A stretch of 64,000 nt of DNA, taken from the NCBI GenBank assembly GCA_019671135.1, contig JAHRHY010000007.1:1364001-1428000 (forward strand). The letters are read 5' to 3'. The translations under genes were made by a program, and so were the position numbers. The notes beneath the pieces were generated by a model. That model saw only the letters and a program-made list of their open reading frames with translations. It had not been told where the DNA came from and ran no database searches. Source of the DNA: Linnemannia hyalina. Taxonomy: Eukaryota; Mortierellomycota; Mortierellomycetes; Mortierellales; Mortierellaceae. Shown here one piece after another: positions 26,540-37,981 of the stretch; position 1 is the first letter of the stretch, and each line of letters opens with the position of its first letter.

Positions 26540-27255
26540 AGGTTCCTTTTTTTCAATCAGTTTCTTTCCTTCTTTTTTTCGTTATTATTTTAGAAATTGC
26601 ATAAAAAAAACGTTAATACCATACAGACACCATACAATGGATGAGGCTTTGGTCTTGATAAACTCTTTTTTTTTTCGACTATGGGACTATGGAAGATGCT
26701 CTTTTTTTTCGCACCCATCCTTGAGTTCTGAAACGTAAGGAAATGGACAAGAGGACCAGAGCATGGCATGGATCTGATTGGTCTCTTTCCTACTTTCCCC
26801 AAACATAAAAAAAAGGACGGAAAAAAAAAAAAAAAAAAAGCTAAAGTGGGAAAAGTAGTATAAACGGGCCAAAGGGGAGGGAACAGGAAGGGGCGAGAAC
26901 GAGGACGAAGAAGGACGAAAGTTGGTTGAGTGGGCAGGGTAGAGAAATGAAGGAAGGAAGGAAGGAAGGAAGAGTGTGGAATACCAAGAGGATGGGAAGT
27001 TCTTTAAGATGCTTAATTTCTTCTGCCCTTTTCCACTTCGTTGTGGATTTGTGTTTTTCATCTTCATTGCTAAAAAATTCACACCTTGGGGAAGCACACA
27101 AGTGTGTCAACGAATCAGTAGTGGAATTGAGAGGGGCGGGGCATATCGTAACGACTTTCTCCATGTCAATATCAATGGATAGCATGCAAAAAAACGGCAA
27201 AAAGGAACCCAGGTAATAGAAAACTTGTTTTTTGTTATTGTACAATTGATAACGA
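26540..27255. other. Convergent 3' region HUT1 / bHLH
   Basis: No gene seen. It holds an A-run near 26820-26838 and a GGAA tetranucleotide run at about 26951-26970. Confidence 0.5.
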
Positions 27256-29090
27256 CTACGTCTGAAGATCGCCATTAGGGCCTCCACCAGGTACAAGGCG
27301 CATCATCCCGAACCCTTGTTGGAGAGACCCTGGTGGGCCTTGAAGACCATTACCAAGACCATTACTGCCTCCGATGCCGCCGCCAACGCCAACGCCACCA
27401 TTCGACATGGACTTTCCTTGAAGCTGAGCCTCCAATTCCTGATTCCGACTCGTCTGGTTGGCGACCAATTGTTGGAGGTGGCGAATATAATCAACCGATT
27501 TGCGGAGGATGACGCCCTTGTTGGGCTTGTTGGCCGTGTCGACGTAGCACTCGGGCAAGAGTGTCGACAGTTCCTGAATCTTTTCGTTGATGTTATCGCG
27601 TCTGCGTCTTTCGACTATTGGTAAAAAAAAAAAAAGGGAGCCATGACAAAGAGGCGAAAGGCGAGGAAAATGATCACACGGTTAGCCAAGTAATATGAGG
27701 ACAACCCAAAAAAAAAAAAAAAAAAAAGAGCATTGTAGAAAGGAAACGAGAAGGACAGAGAAAGAGGGACAGTGAGGAACCCCCTGCATTATTTTCTCTC
27801 TCTCTCTCGATTGCCATTTGAGCACTTGTGTCAACCACGATGGATGACCCAGAATAACCCAGGATGACCGACAGGGATGGTCCTGCCCTGCCTGTCGACT
27901 GTACTTTCATTTCTTTCGACTTACCAGCATTGTGCGATTCACGTCGGCGTCTCCGCTTCTCGTTCAAGAGCACGGCACGATTGTTACCCCTATGGACAAG
28001 ATAAAAAAAAGTTGCAAGGATAAAACGAAACTGGAAGATTAGTGGTGACACATAAACTACAGACATAGGCGACCAGAGGGAATTCGATGATGACGGGTGG
28101 GAAAGCAGGTTGCTATCCTCACCCGTCTAAGTCTTCCCCAGCGTTTTTACGAAAAGCAGAGAAAAAAAAAGGCACTTACTTGGGCTCGGATCCGTCTTCA
28201 AAGAGACTGTCCAGCATGTTCATCTCTCCTGTCGCAAACTGAAGGCCAGAGGGGTTCTCGAACGAGCCGACAGAGTGACCGTCGCCTGCGCCAAACCAGT
28301 CTGACCGCTGGGCGGGCATAGACATGCTGTGAAAGTTGTTGCCTGCGGGGAGCGAGCTTGGGTGCATGGGGCGTCCAAACTTCATGTCCAAGTGGCGTGA
28401 GCTCTTGGGAAGAGAAAAGTCGCCCTCTGGGAAAAAATCTGACTCTGGTCCTGGAGAGTACAACGAGCCCGTTCCTGGCGACTCTCCATACGATCCCTGA
28501 TGAATGTTGAGAGGCGTTGGCTTGGCTGCGAAGGAACCTGACCCAGGACCGGGATTGGGTGTCGAAAAGTCATCGGGGCTATCAAAGTCGTTCAAAGGCG
28601 AGTTCAGGGGAGAACTCGAGCCAGGCGAGAGCATATTTCCAGGCTCGCCAAAGTCCATCTCGGAAGCGAGGTAATCGGGCGAGGCAGCTTCTTGCTTAAT
28701 GGTCGGCGTGGGAACGGTATTGGCAGAGCTAAAAGAGTTACCGCGACCGAGAAGCGACTGGTTGTTGAGGAGCGAGGTTCCAGAGGTTGGTGGAAAGAGC
28801 GAGTTCATGTTGTGGAGCTGGGACATATCCATGCGGTTCATGGTCATTTGGAGAAGACCGGGGTCGATGGTTCCTGCGAAGGAGTTGTTAGGAGTTCCTG
28901 TATTGTTGGGGTTGTTGTGGTTGGGGAAGCTCATAGGCATGGCCATAGGGTGTGTTTGTTGGAGGTGTAACTGATGCTGGAGGTGGTGTTGCTGCTGTTG
29001 TTGCTGTTGTTGTTGGAGGTGGTAGTTTGTGGGGAACTGCAGTTTTGACTGGGTGGGACTTGATTGTGGGATCTGTTGTTGGCCAAACAT
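27256..29090 (-). CDS. bHLH transcription factor, MiT/TFE-like
   Basis: Exons 29090-28180, 27989-27925 and 27614-27256 give 444 residues. The bHLH domain spans all three: RRRRRESHNAVERRRRDNIN (basic region, with H, E and R at the E-box contact positions) then EKIQELSTLLPE, a loop, and NKGVILRKSVDYIRHLQ as helix 2, followed by a leucine-containing helix (QLVANQTSRNQELEAQL). NKGxILxxSVDYIRxLQ is reminiscent of MITF/TFEB and fungal Rtg3-type factors, so CACGTG-type E-boxes are the likely target. The N-terminal 300 residues are disordered, with a nine-residue poly-Q near residue 23 and His/Gln-rich sequence. Two introns flank a 65-nt exon containing the basic region. Regulatory role (nutrient or retrograde signalling) is inferred. 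Confidence 0.88.
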
Positions 29091-31704
29091 GTCTTCCTGT
29101 ATGTGTGTTAGTGGGAGAGAGGGAACGTGTGGACGTGTGAGAGTGTGAAAACGGGTTAAGTCAAGGGAAAGCGAACGGGTGGGTTGTCGCAGCAAAAAGG
29201 AAAGCTTGGCGCAGAAGTAGTTGGTGGCGAAGAGGAGTGTTCAAGAAGACTGATTCGTTTGACGAAAAGGAGTCGAGTAGAGTAGAAAGTGATGAGTAAG
29301 TGTAAGAAGTGAGGAGGAAGTATGAAGTAGGGCGAAGGAAAGGGAGAGTGTGGATAAAGAAGACGAAGGAGAAGAAGAAGGAGAAGAAAGAAGAAAAAGT
29401 GAGAAAATGGAGAGGGGGGGAGTAGAAGGGTAGAAAAGGGAAACGAAAGGTGAGAGAGCGTCAAGAACGACTCATCGGGGACTGGCTTTTTTTTTCCTTT
29501 TTTTTTTTTTGAAAAGAAAAACCCCACCAACCAGACGTCCTCAATTGATTAGTCGTCTCCTTCCAATTCAATCAGCCCCAATATTTGATCGGGCCATTGC
29601 TGAACCGCGGTTACCCTTTCCGTGTTCGTTTTCTACAATGCTCATTCACTCAACAATGCTCCCCCTGTTTGCTGCAGTCGCCTTATCATTCTTCTTCTTT
29701 CGTCTCTTGAGACTTGGAACCTGGGTGGGATACAAAACAACAGAGGTTGCTGACACATGCACCATCCAGCAACAACCGTTCGCCATCTTCCTACTTCTTT
29801 CTGGCTCCTTGAAATAGAGAGCCGTAATGATGAACCTAGCTCAGGTCTGCATCTTCTCTCCAAAGGTACAAACAAAAAAAGGGAGTGACAACAGGACACC
29901 GCTATCGTTATGCAGGAACGTGGCAACCCCATCCCTCTACCCACTCTTGACTTTGCCCCTATTCTCCGGACCTTTGGTCCCCTTTCTTTTACCCGTCTCT
30001 CACCCCTTTCCTTCCTTGGCCCCTTTTTTACCCATGTTGGTATGGTTGCGATGGATCAGAGTGAAAAGAACAATGGGGCGATAAACTAACAGATGAGTGT
30101 CATCCATCCACCCATTTAAACCGACTTTCTTTTGTCTCTGTACAGTAGCTGTTCGCCTTCGCCCATGCTGCCATCATTACCTAAACAAACGAAATATTGC
30201 CATACATCCACCAACTTACAAAGTTATCCATCCTCTTTCCTCTCCCCTATTTTTGCCAACTTTTTTTTTATTCCTTCCGACGGATGGTCTTGCCCTACGC
30301 TGTTGCTTTTTTTTGTTGTGCCTGGCCTTGTTCTTCTCGCCCCTGCCTAGCCTTTGCCCTTTGCCTTGCATCGATCACCCACAGCGATGGGCCATGTGGC
30401 CGCGCACTTTGAACTTTGTTACTCTTTCTTTGTCAGACTGTTGATTTTGTGCCCATTGACAGCAACAGGCAAGTACCTTTTTTTTTTTGAGTTCTATCCA
30501 TCCTCCTCTTTGTCCTTTTGCATTCGTGTATCGTCATCGCCGAGACCGTTCGTTGCCAACCTTCACCACCATCCTTATCCCCAATAACAGCGACTTGTTT
30601 CTCTGTTCAATCAAGAATCCAGAAATCCCTTTGGGTATGAAAAGCGATACCCTCCCTCCCCCTTTTTTTTTTACTTGCCGCCCTGTTGTCATCAACTTCA
30701 ACCCCTGAGAACCTTCGCGCGTTTGCCGTTTTTGCAATCGATTCCCGCCCATTTTTCTTTCCACGTTGTTTAGTTTCTGCGGGTTTACCATTCAAAGTCA
30801 ATCCGTCTATCTCTTTCCTGTCAAAGGGTTTTGCGTTTGTTCGTTCTGGTTGTCGGAGAGCTGTTTACGAGATTTTGCTTGGTGAAATAGACAATGGGTC
30901 CGTTCTAAGTGCATGCGGGTATTCCAGATTGGGATCGCCGCTCAGGGGGTAAAACAAGAGCGGAAGTTTTATTTCCTTTTGTCTCTTTCAATGGTTGTCC
31001 CATTACCTCATTGCCGCGTCTTTTGTTGTTGTCATTGCTTTGTTTCGCAAAGGGGATGGAAGAGCTGGGTTTTTTGTCCAAACCGAGAAACGAGACAACA
31101 TCAAAAAAAAAAAAAAAACATAAACGGCGCTATCTTCTTTTCCAAACACCCCTTTCTTATATTTGCCATCCCTTTTAGTCCCATTCTCCGTCGCCCTTCT
31201 TTACTACTGCAACGGTTGGTTGTCGAGCATACGAAACTCGATCCATTTGTCACGATCCGTGAACCACAGTTCTCTCTTTACTGCGATTGAGGTTGTTTGG
31301 AGCCTTTTTTGGTACTCTGGCGCCTATCATTGTAAGGAAAGCACCAAAGAGACAGTATGGGTCGGTCCAGAAGGAGCTCTCCTCTCTTTTTTTGTTACTT
31401 TTTTTGAGTGTGTATGTTTTTATGATCCTGTGCGACAAGGGCTCTCAATCGATCCTCTCTCCCTTGTTGGTCTTCTTACGGACGAAGGGTGTTCCTGCAT
31501 TCGTCTCTTTGCCTCGGCTCTCCTCTCTGCCAGACATAACCTTTTGGTTGGTGGATTGGCTGTTCCTACCGCCACTGTGTTCGCAGCTCTCGGCAAATCT
31601 TTTTTTTTCCCTCTCACTCTCCACCCAACTTGTTCCTTGTTTGTTCTTGTTTTTCTTGCGAGGTTCTCCACAAAAAAAACTGACTCTCCCCCTTCTCCTC
31701 TCCG

Positions 31705-31760
31705 TCAACAAACAAACAAACAACCAGACAAACAAACAAGCAAACAAACAAGCAAACAAA
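31705..31760 (+). repeat. CAAA/CAAG imperfect microsatellite
   Basis: Imperfect tetranucleotide repeat of CAAA with CAAG and CAGA variants, on the + strand. Same unit as the much longer tract near 58.8 kb. Confidence 0.9.
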
Positions 31761-31834
31761 GATGCACGAAGGAAAGAAGAACGAGAACAAGAAAAACAAA
31801 CAAAAATGCGAGAACAGACTCCATCCTCCACCCT

Positions 31835-31898
31835 CCACCCCTACTCCCTTCCATCCCACGCATGTTCCACCCCTACTCTCTTCCATCCCACGCATGTC
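31835..31898 (+). repeat. 32-bp tandem duplication
   Basis: Two adjacent 32-bp copies differing at two positions, each starting CCACCCCTACTC and ending CACGCATGT plus one base. Non-coding as far as can be seen. Confidence 0.9.
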
Positions 31899-32389
31899 GC
31901 ATAGCCAACAATCCTTCTTTCTCGATCGATCGTCTCCAGGACAGGACCACACACAAACAATAATCTGCATCAACAAAAAGTTGCTTAGATTATCTTACAG
32001 ACCCATTCCCTACATTGTCTATTCTCAATTGCTCCTGCTCCCAATTACTCTCTTCATCTTGAAGTAACCACATTTCCCATTACACGGATTACAAGAGGAA
32101 ACGCGTCCAGTTGCGGTCAGTCAGCGGAGGAATGTTTCTAACGGAGCACCAAAAAGGGCTTTTTCGGTTGTCTGGGTTTTGGCGTTGTGTGGGCTGTGGG
32201 GTAGAACTAAGGTAATGTAGCCAATCATTTTCGATCCAAGCACAAACCAAGTTTTGTCTGGTTTTTCTAACGGAGAAAGCGACCATCCAGAACCCTCGTT
32301 CTTCTGGCTGGGGCCTCTAAAAAAATTCGATTGTTATCAACTGAAACAACAACTTGCCTAACATGGGGCCAGGGTGTGGTACCTCTACC

Positions 32390-32428
32390 TGGACTAGACT
32401 GGACTGACTGGACTAGACAGAACTAGAC
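32390..32428 (+). repeat. TGGACTAGAC-like minisatellite
   Basis: About four degenerate units of TGGACTAGAC / TGGACTGAC / AGAACTAGAC in tandem. Confidence 0.75.
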
Positions 32429-34223
32429 TAAGGCAAGCGATCCATCGCACCATACTGCCTATCCACTCATACACACATTGGTCATCATGACCAAGAAGAT
32501 TGTAAGGGTTGGGTACCAGTGAAGCTGGATTTGATCCTTCCTCCACACAAAAATGTTTGAAAACATACACCTCTTGATCGCTACTGGACCGTTGGCTCGG
32601 TGCCCCCTTTGTTCCTCTCTCCACCCATCTACCAGCTAGCACTCTCGCTGCCTAATTGTCGTTTTTTTCTCTACGCAAAATTATCGCAGTTGCCCGCTTC
32701 GCACGGGTACGGCGCGTACAACGCAGGAAAACGGATCAATACAATTCCGGAGCAGGAAACAAACAAACGCAGAAGAATAGTTTAGCTAGCGATTCATCCC
32801 AAGCTACAATGACCTCAAGCGCGCCGCGAGTAGGATTTCGGTCAGCCCGTCATAGCCCCTAGGCGACAAGAATAGAACTGGTACGTTCGTTTGTTCGCCG
32901 CGAAGGTTAACACCAATACGTCCATACCCACAGAAGCAAGGAAGCAGGAAGAAATAGACAAACGCTTTCGGCGCAACTCAAAGCAATGGATGCAGGACGG
33001 GCGGTCAAGTGTACTTTTTTTTGTACACTTTCCTTCCCATCCATTCGTCATTGGTTACAAGAAGTGCACAACTGTTAGAGCCACAAGGAAGAGGTGTCTT
33101 GAACTCAATGCTTTCTTTGTCAACTTGTGCTTTGCAATGCCGGCTTTGGGTCAACGCCGACGTGTTTTTATTTTTGGCATGTACGAGTTGTACTACAAGT
33201 TGAACTACTGAACCTATTCTTTTTTTAGGATCAAGGAAAAGGGACAATGCGCGTGTGCACACTTTCCCCCCTCTTCGTTCGTACTTTGTGGTGAATGTGC
33301 CTGAAAGGACATGGATGTCGAAGGTGAACTACTTTGCCATAGGTTACTAATCAAACGCGTATGGCATTGGCATCGGCGTTGTAGTTGATGCTTCATTTTA
33401 TCAGCTGCCTCGCTATGATATATGGTCAATTCTTTCTCACCTCTTTCATCCTAGGCAACGAGAATAGTATGAAGTGGCGGTGTTTGGTCGCAAAAAACTA
33501 TTCAAGTTTCTTCCGTGGCGATGTTCGTTCCTTACGTTCGGCGAGGCGATAATCCCTCTCTATCCTATCCACTGTGCTATCCTGTTCCCTTTGCGCCTTT
33601 TTTTGATATGGAACATACACCCAGTTGAAAGCAAAGATAGCGTATGCCTGCCACATTTCGACTCTTGCAAAGAAAGGGGAAGGGGGTAGGTGAATGACAG
33701 GGCTGTTTTTTCACAAGAACATAAAGAAGCACTGCCATTTTCTAAAGGCGGGTGACCTTGATTTTTCCATTTTTATCCCCACAACAACAACACGCAAACA
33801 CAGACGCAGATCATTCCTAAAAAAAGGAGTTCTATCGGCGTAGATGAAAGAAGACAATAAAAAAAGAATTGACCCAGTTGGGATAAAAAAAGTCTTCTGT
33901 CCTGTCTTAGCGCCCAATCACCAGTCACTGGCTCTCGTCACGATCCGCCATCCTGTCCCCTTTTGTCCTTTGCAGTGGGCCAGCAGGACAAGGCAAAGAA
34001 TGGATGGACACAAGAGGGAAGGGAGTCGCTGGCTAAAGATAGAATGGGGTCTCTTGGGCTTTTCAGATGCGTAAGGATACAGACAGCAATGTTGCAGTGC
34101 CGTGCACATTCCGACAGTCATTCCTTCGTCCCACTTGTTTCCTTTGCGCAGATTTATCCTTCATCCCTTCTATTGTCATTGATAGGGTTGATGTTCTACT
34201 TGAGGAGATGGGGAAGAATATTG

Positions 34224-34230
34224 TATAAAA
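34224..34230 (+). promoter_or_regulatory. TATA box of SSP-1
   Basis: TATAAAA 141 bp upstream of the SSP-1 start. The intervening leader is CT- then CAA-rich. Comparable boxes precede the three paralogues. Confidence 0.7.
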
Positions 34231-34364
34231 AGGCGCCGGTTTCCTCAACATTTCTTTCTTCTCATCATCAGCCAACCCAACAGCAACATCTTCTCTTCTC
34301 AACAACAACCACAACAACAAACAAACCCTCAAGAACCAATCCAAACCCAACCCCAACAACCACA

Positions 34365-34898
34365 ATGAAGACCTCAATCTCTCTGGCAATCGCCTCCATT
34401 GCAACCCTCCTCCTCTCCTCCGTCCACGCTGCCCCCATCGACGCCTCCGCTGCCACAGGCCAAACCGCCGTGATCCTCTCCGCAACGGACTACTGCATCT
34501 TCCTCCCTCCCAAGTACGGCGGTGACATTGCCGCCAACGAAGACCGCGCCGTCGCCTTCTGCACAAAGGCCAACCTCCCAGGAGCACCCAACGCCCGAGT
34601 CCTCCCCGAAGGCTTCATCGCCTCCTCCCACTACATCGAGAATACTTCAAAGGGTTACGTCCAGATCACGGGCCGTATCGATCGGTCTAAGTATGGATTG
34701 AAGTCTAGCGATGGTGGTGGACAGTACGATTTGAGGGCTCCAGTCGGATCCAAGATGACGGGTTATAATGCCTTCGTCCAGTTGACAGAGCCCGATGTGG
34801 AAATCTTTTGTATCAGAGCTTGCAAGAATAAGTCAGATTGTCCAGTCAACAAGTCGACCTATGGATGTGAGAAGGTCCTTGGCGGTGACTACTCTTAA
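34365..34898 (+). CDS. Small secreted six-cysteine protein SSP-1
   Basis: Intronless, 177 residues. Signal peptide MKTSISLAIASIATLLLSSVHA, then a single about 145-residue domain: ATDYCIFLPPKYGGDIAANE, AVAFCTK, GYVQITGRIDRSKYGL, DGGGQYDLRAP, FCIRAC, DCPVNKSTYGC and a GGDYS end. Six cysteines sit in the mature part, an even number expected for disulfides. Three paralogues lie in this window (54822-55446, 56367-56885, 61260-61967). The pattern resembles a poorly characterised fungal secreted family that I recall being annotated in basidiomycetes as macrophage-activating-glycoprotein-like; that link is from memory and moderate. No enzymatic motif is apparent. A strong TATA box suggests high or regulated expression. 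Confidence 0.88.
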   Translation: MKTSISLAIASIATLLLSSVHAAPIDASAATGQTAVILSATDYCIFLPPKYGGDIAANEDRAVAFCTKANLPGAPNARVLPEGFIASSHYIENTSKGYVQITGRIDRSKYGLKSSDGGGQYDLRAPVGSKMTGYNAFVQLTEPDVEIFCIRACKNKSDCPVNKSTYGCEKVLGGDYS

Positions 34899-35155
34899 AT
34901 TCTCTTTCCCCCCCCCCTTTTTTCACCCCTTTTTTACACCCCTCTTCTCTATCCCCTTCTTTCGTACTTGGAGTCCGCGTGAGGTCTCCACGTTTTCTCC
35001 CCTTATTCGAATACTTTTTCTGTATATATCACCTTTTTTTGTAGCATTACAACTTCTTTGAATGAATAAAAAAAAAGGACGCGCAGTCTTTTTGTTTCAA
35101 TTGAAAATTAACATTAACTATCATGTGTGCTCTACATCTTTGTTAATCCCAACAT

Positions 35156-37536
35156 CTAAAGTCTGAACTGACCACAGTTCTTGGTGAACCATGGACGACT
35201 TCCAACATCCACACCTTCCCACACCCCCTCGTCATCATCCTCAGCCCGCTTCCTGAACCCGCTCCCGGGAACAATACACGCATCTGCACCCTGAGCCGAC
35301 CTGAGCGTGCAAATCATCTCGGATGGACAAGTCGTGTTGCCCAAACAAGTCGGGATCAACTTGGAACTCTTTCCACGACGCTTCCAAAAATCTTGGAACG
35401 GTCCTGTCATATTGGCCGGGTCCGCTTCAAACGCAACCGTGACATTGTGCCACCACGCCGCGCTCAAGGGCTTATCGGCAGCGATGGGAACCGACACACC
35501 ATAAGCCTTGCGCGCAGAGTACTCGACATGCCAGTTAGGCGTGGTCCCTTCAGCATCCCATTTCGCGGCCTGGTCCAAGTCGGCGATATAAGTCACCGAC
35601 TCAAAGACATTCCAGCTCCCGGTATCGACCTGGTAGGTCCTGAAACCAGGGTTAATGTTCGTAAACGGCGCAACCGAAGGTCCCGTCCAAGCCGTTCCAA
35701 TCGCATTCTTTGCTGTCTTGTTCCCATCAGCTCCATAATAGATCACAAACTCATCCGTATGCGAATGTCCAAAGAACTGTTCCGCAACAACATGAGGCGA
35801 GTACCGCTGAATGACTTGATGGTACAGATCCGACCAGTTCTCCAAGCAGTCGGTCTGGTAGGGAGCGACATGTCCAATGACCCAGACGCGTTCCTTGTGA
35901 TCCTCGGCATATTGGAGTTCGCGGATCAGCCAATGGATCTCGTGGTTGGGATCGGCGTCGCGGAGGTCACTGTAAAGGTAGAGGTTGTCCTTGTAGCAAA
36001 AGTTGGTGTTGAGCGAGATGAGGCGGAATCCGCGGTGGGGGGAGGTACTGTAGGCACCGTGATTGTGACGGACGGAGGCTAGTTCGCGAGGGGATAACCA
36101 GGAGGACCAGTCCTTGGCCAGGCTGTCGTAGACCCATTGCAGGTCTCCTCCTGACCTCTCCGTTGGGAACAGGCTATTGAGAAGTAAGAAATGCAGGTTC
36201 ACGTAATTCAGGGGTCAGTAATGCAAACCACAGGTAAACAAACAAACAAACAAATGGGCAAAGGAACAAAATCGCAAACAATTAAACAAAAAAAAAATAC
36301 GGTACTTGGTAGGGCCGGCGTCGTGGTTGCCAATGGTAGGGTAGAGGTTGATGTTCTTACCCAAGAACTTCTCAATAAGCGCATAAGAATGCTCAAAGAT
36401 GGGCGTAACAGTCTCCCTAGTCTCCAGCCAAGTATCATGAGGCGGGATATCGCCCGTCAGGATGGCAAAGTCGATATTGGGGATCTCCTTGCGAATAAAC
36501 TTCATGAGGTCCTGAGTCAGCTTGATCGGGGTGTCACAACGGTAATCGCCCCATGTTGCGGCTGCGCGGCGGAGCGGGGCCGTGGTGTTGGTGGTTGGGA
36601 ATGTCCTGCAGCAGATGGGTTTATCGCATGCGGCTTCGACCCCTGGTTCGTACAACTCATCCACATGCCAACTAGAGATTTAACATGGGGAAGGAAAATT
36701 TTGTAAGTAGATTGACGGACGGAAAGAGAGATGGCTCTCAATTGTGAGCTAAGCACAACAAGAAAAAGAATACATGCGAAGAAAAAAAGGGAAAATGCGC
36801 CATCTTCGCATGCAGGTATGCATGCATTGCATGAGTGCAAAGCACCAGAAAGAAAGAAAAAAAATAGAGAAGGGAACTGGAAGAAGGGCCAAGGGTAAAA
36901 GACGGGGGGGGGGGGGGGGGGGAAGAGGAAATACTTACTCCGAAAGATGGACAACATTGACCAGTTTTCCACTATGGACAGGCTTGATGGGGAATCTTGG
37001 CTTGCGCCGAGGGAACCTGAGAGCATTTGCGGTGACAGCAGGACTGGGGCACATGGAAAACATCGAGTGACAGATAAACTTATCGTCACCTTCCTTAAAG
37101 TACGCCGACTGCGTCGCCTTGATCATCACAGGGACTTGCATGTCAATGTACCCATTGCACTATTTTCGTCAATGAAGAACAAAAGAAAAGGATGGGCGAG
37201 AGTTAGGTTAAGTTTTTTCGGTTGCAAAGCTGCAATGAAAACGCACAGGCCGAATCAGAATGACGATTGTCAACGTACAACGTCAACAGGGTACTTGGTG
37301 ATACTGGGACAGATATTCTTGGATAATTCAACCGCTGCAGTGGCATTGGCCCGGGCGTATTCCCTGGAGATTTTGATCGCTGCAGTACAGTCGTCGCACT
37401 TCTTGGTGGTCGCAGCCTTGGTGATGAGTTCACGGACTTGATCGGCAGTTGGGGGAGTGGCAGGCTGAGCGCTGATGGTGGATGCGCAAATCACCGCGGC
37501 CACAGCAAAGGTGAGTGTGTGGATGCGGAACAACAT
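35156..37536 (-). CDS. Acid sphingomyelinase-like phosphodiesterase 1 (saposin B + metallophosphatase)
   Basis: Predicted secreted enzyme cleaving sphingomyelin-type phosphodiesters. Exons 37536-37279, 37159-36939, 36671-36306 and 36173-35156 give 620 residues. Signal peptide MLFRIHTLTFAVAAVICAST; saposin-B-like domain with the Cys pattern KKCDDC...NIC...VCNGY...FICHSMFSMC; then the calcineurin-like domain with SDWHVD (made by a splice), LTGDIPPHD, PTIGNHDAGP, VIGHVAPYQ and FFGHSHTDEF, supplying the metal ligands. A Cys-containing C-terminal extension ends NCGQFRL. It stands in tandem with paralogue 2 and converges with SSP-1. Mycelial sphingolipids lack choline head groups in many fungi, so ceramide phosphoinositol-type or exogenous lipids may be the substrate; this is inference. 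Confidence 0.93.
36904..36922 (+). repeat. G19 homopolymer in an intron
   Basis: Nineteen consecutive G on +, so a C19 run in the sphingomyelinase-1 transcript, beginning about 16 nt after the donor of its second intron. Confidence 0.95.
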
Positions 37537-37981
37537 TTCTTGTGGTATGTCCCTTGGTGATAATAGGAATGTGAACAGAGGTGAGGTTTGGATTGAATAG
37601 AAGGGAAGAATGAAAGAAAGAATGAAAGAAAGAAAAGGAAAGGAAAGAAAGGAAAGAAAGGAGAGAAAAATGGGAAGGGGCCACCAAGGGGAAGGACGGG
37701 GAGACACATCAAGGCGACAAATACCAATAGAGAGCGAAAGATAGGGCGCAACCAACGGACAAACATATACGTCAAAGATGAGCATATGGTTGTTTGCTGT
37801 CTGAATTTTTAGTGCCTTCCGGGCTTTTGGCATGTGCTGCAGCATTCCCGATCGCGCTTTCTTCCAATTGAAATTGCGCAGAACTGCACGCGTGTACCTG
37901 AACATAGAAATATTCGCATGGAAAAATGAGAACGCATTTATTAGATACAAAGAGAGGAGAGGGAGGGAATAAAAGAGGGAT

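Larger units (their letters stand above)
29091..34364. other. 5.3-kb gene-poor region
   Basis: From 29091 to about 29530 lies the CT-rich (in sense) leader of the bHLH gene. From about 29640 to 31700 the + strand is persistently pyrimidine-rich (T/C runs), like an extended leader, with no coding exon that resembles a protein family. It contains a CAAA-type tract (31705-31760), a 32-bp tandem duplication (31835-31898) and a short TGGACTAGAC-like minisatellite (32390-32428). The final about 150 bp form the SSP-1 promoter. Long open frames here (such as 31163-31963) look compositional. Confidence 0.5.

Noticed and set aside
31163..31963. 266-codon and overlapping 205-codon frames on +
   Set aside because: Low-complexity products over pyrimidine-rich DNA and the CAAA tract, with no family resemblance or plausible splice partners.
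33963..34364. Upstream extension of the SSP-1 frame
   Set aside because: The frame is open, but it crosses the TATA box and CT/CAA leader; the signal peptide begins at the ATG at 34365.
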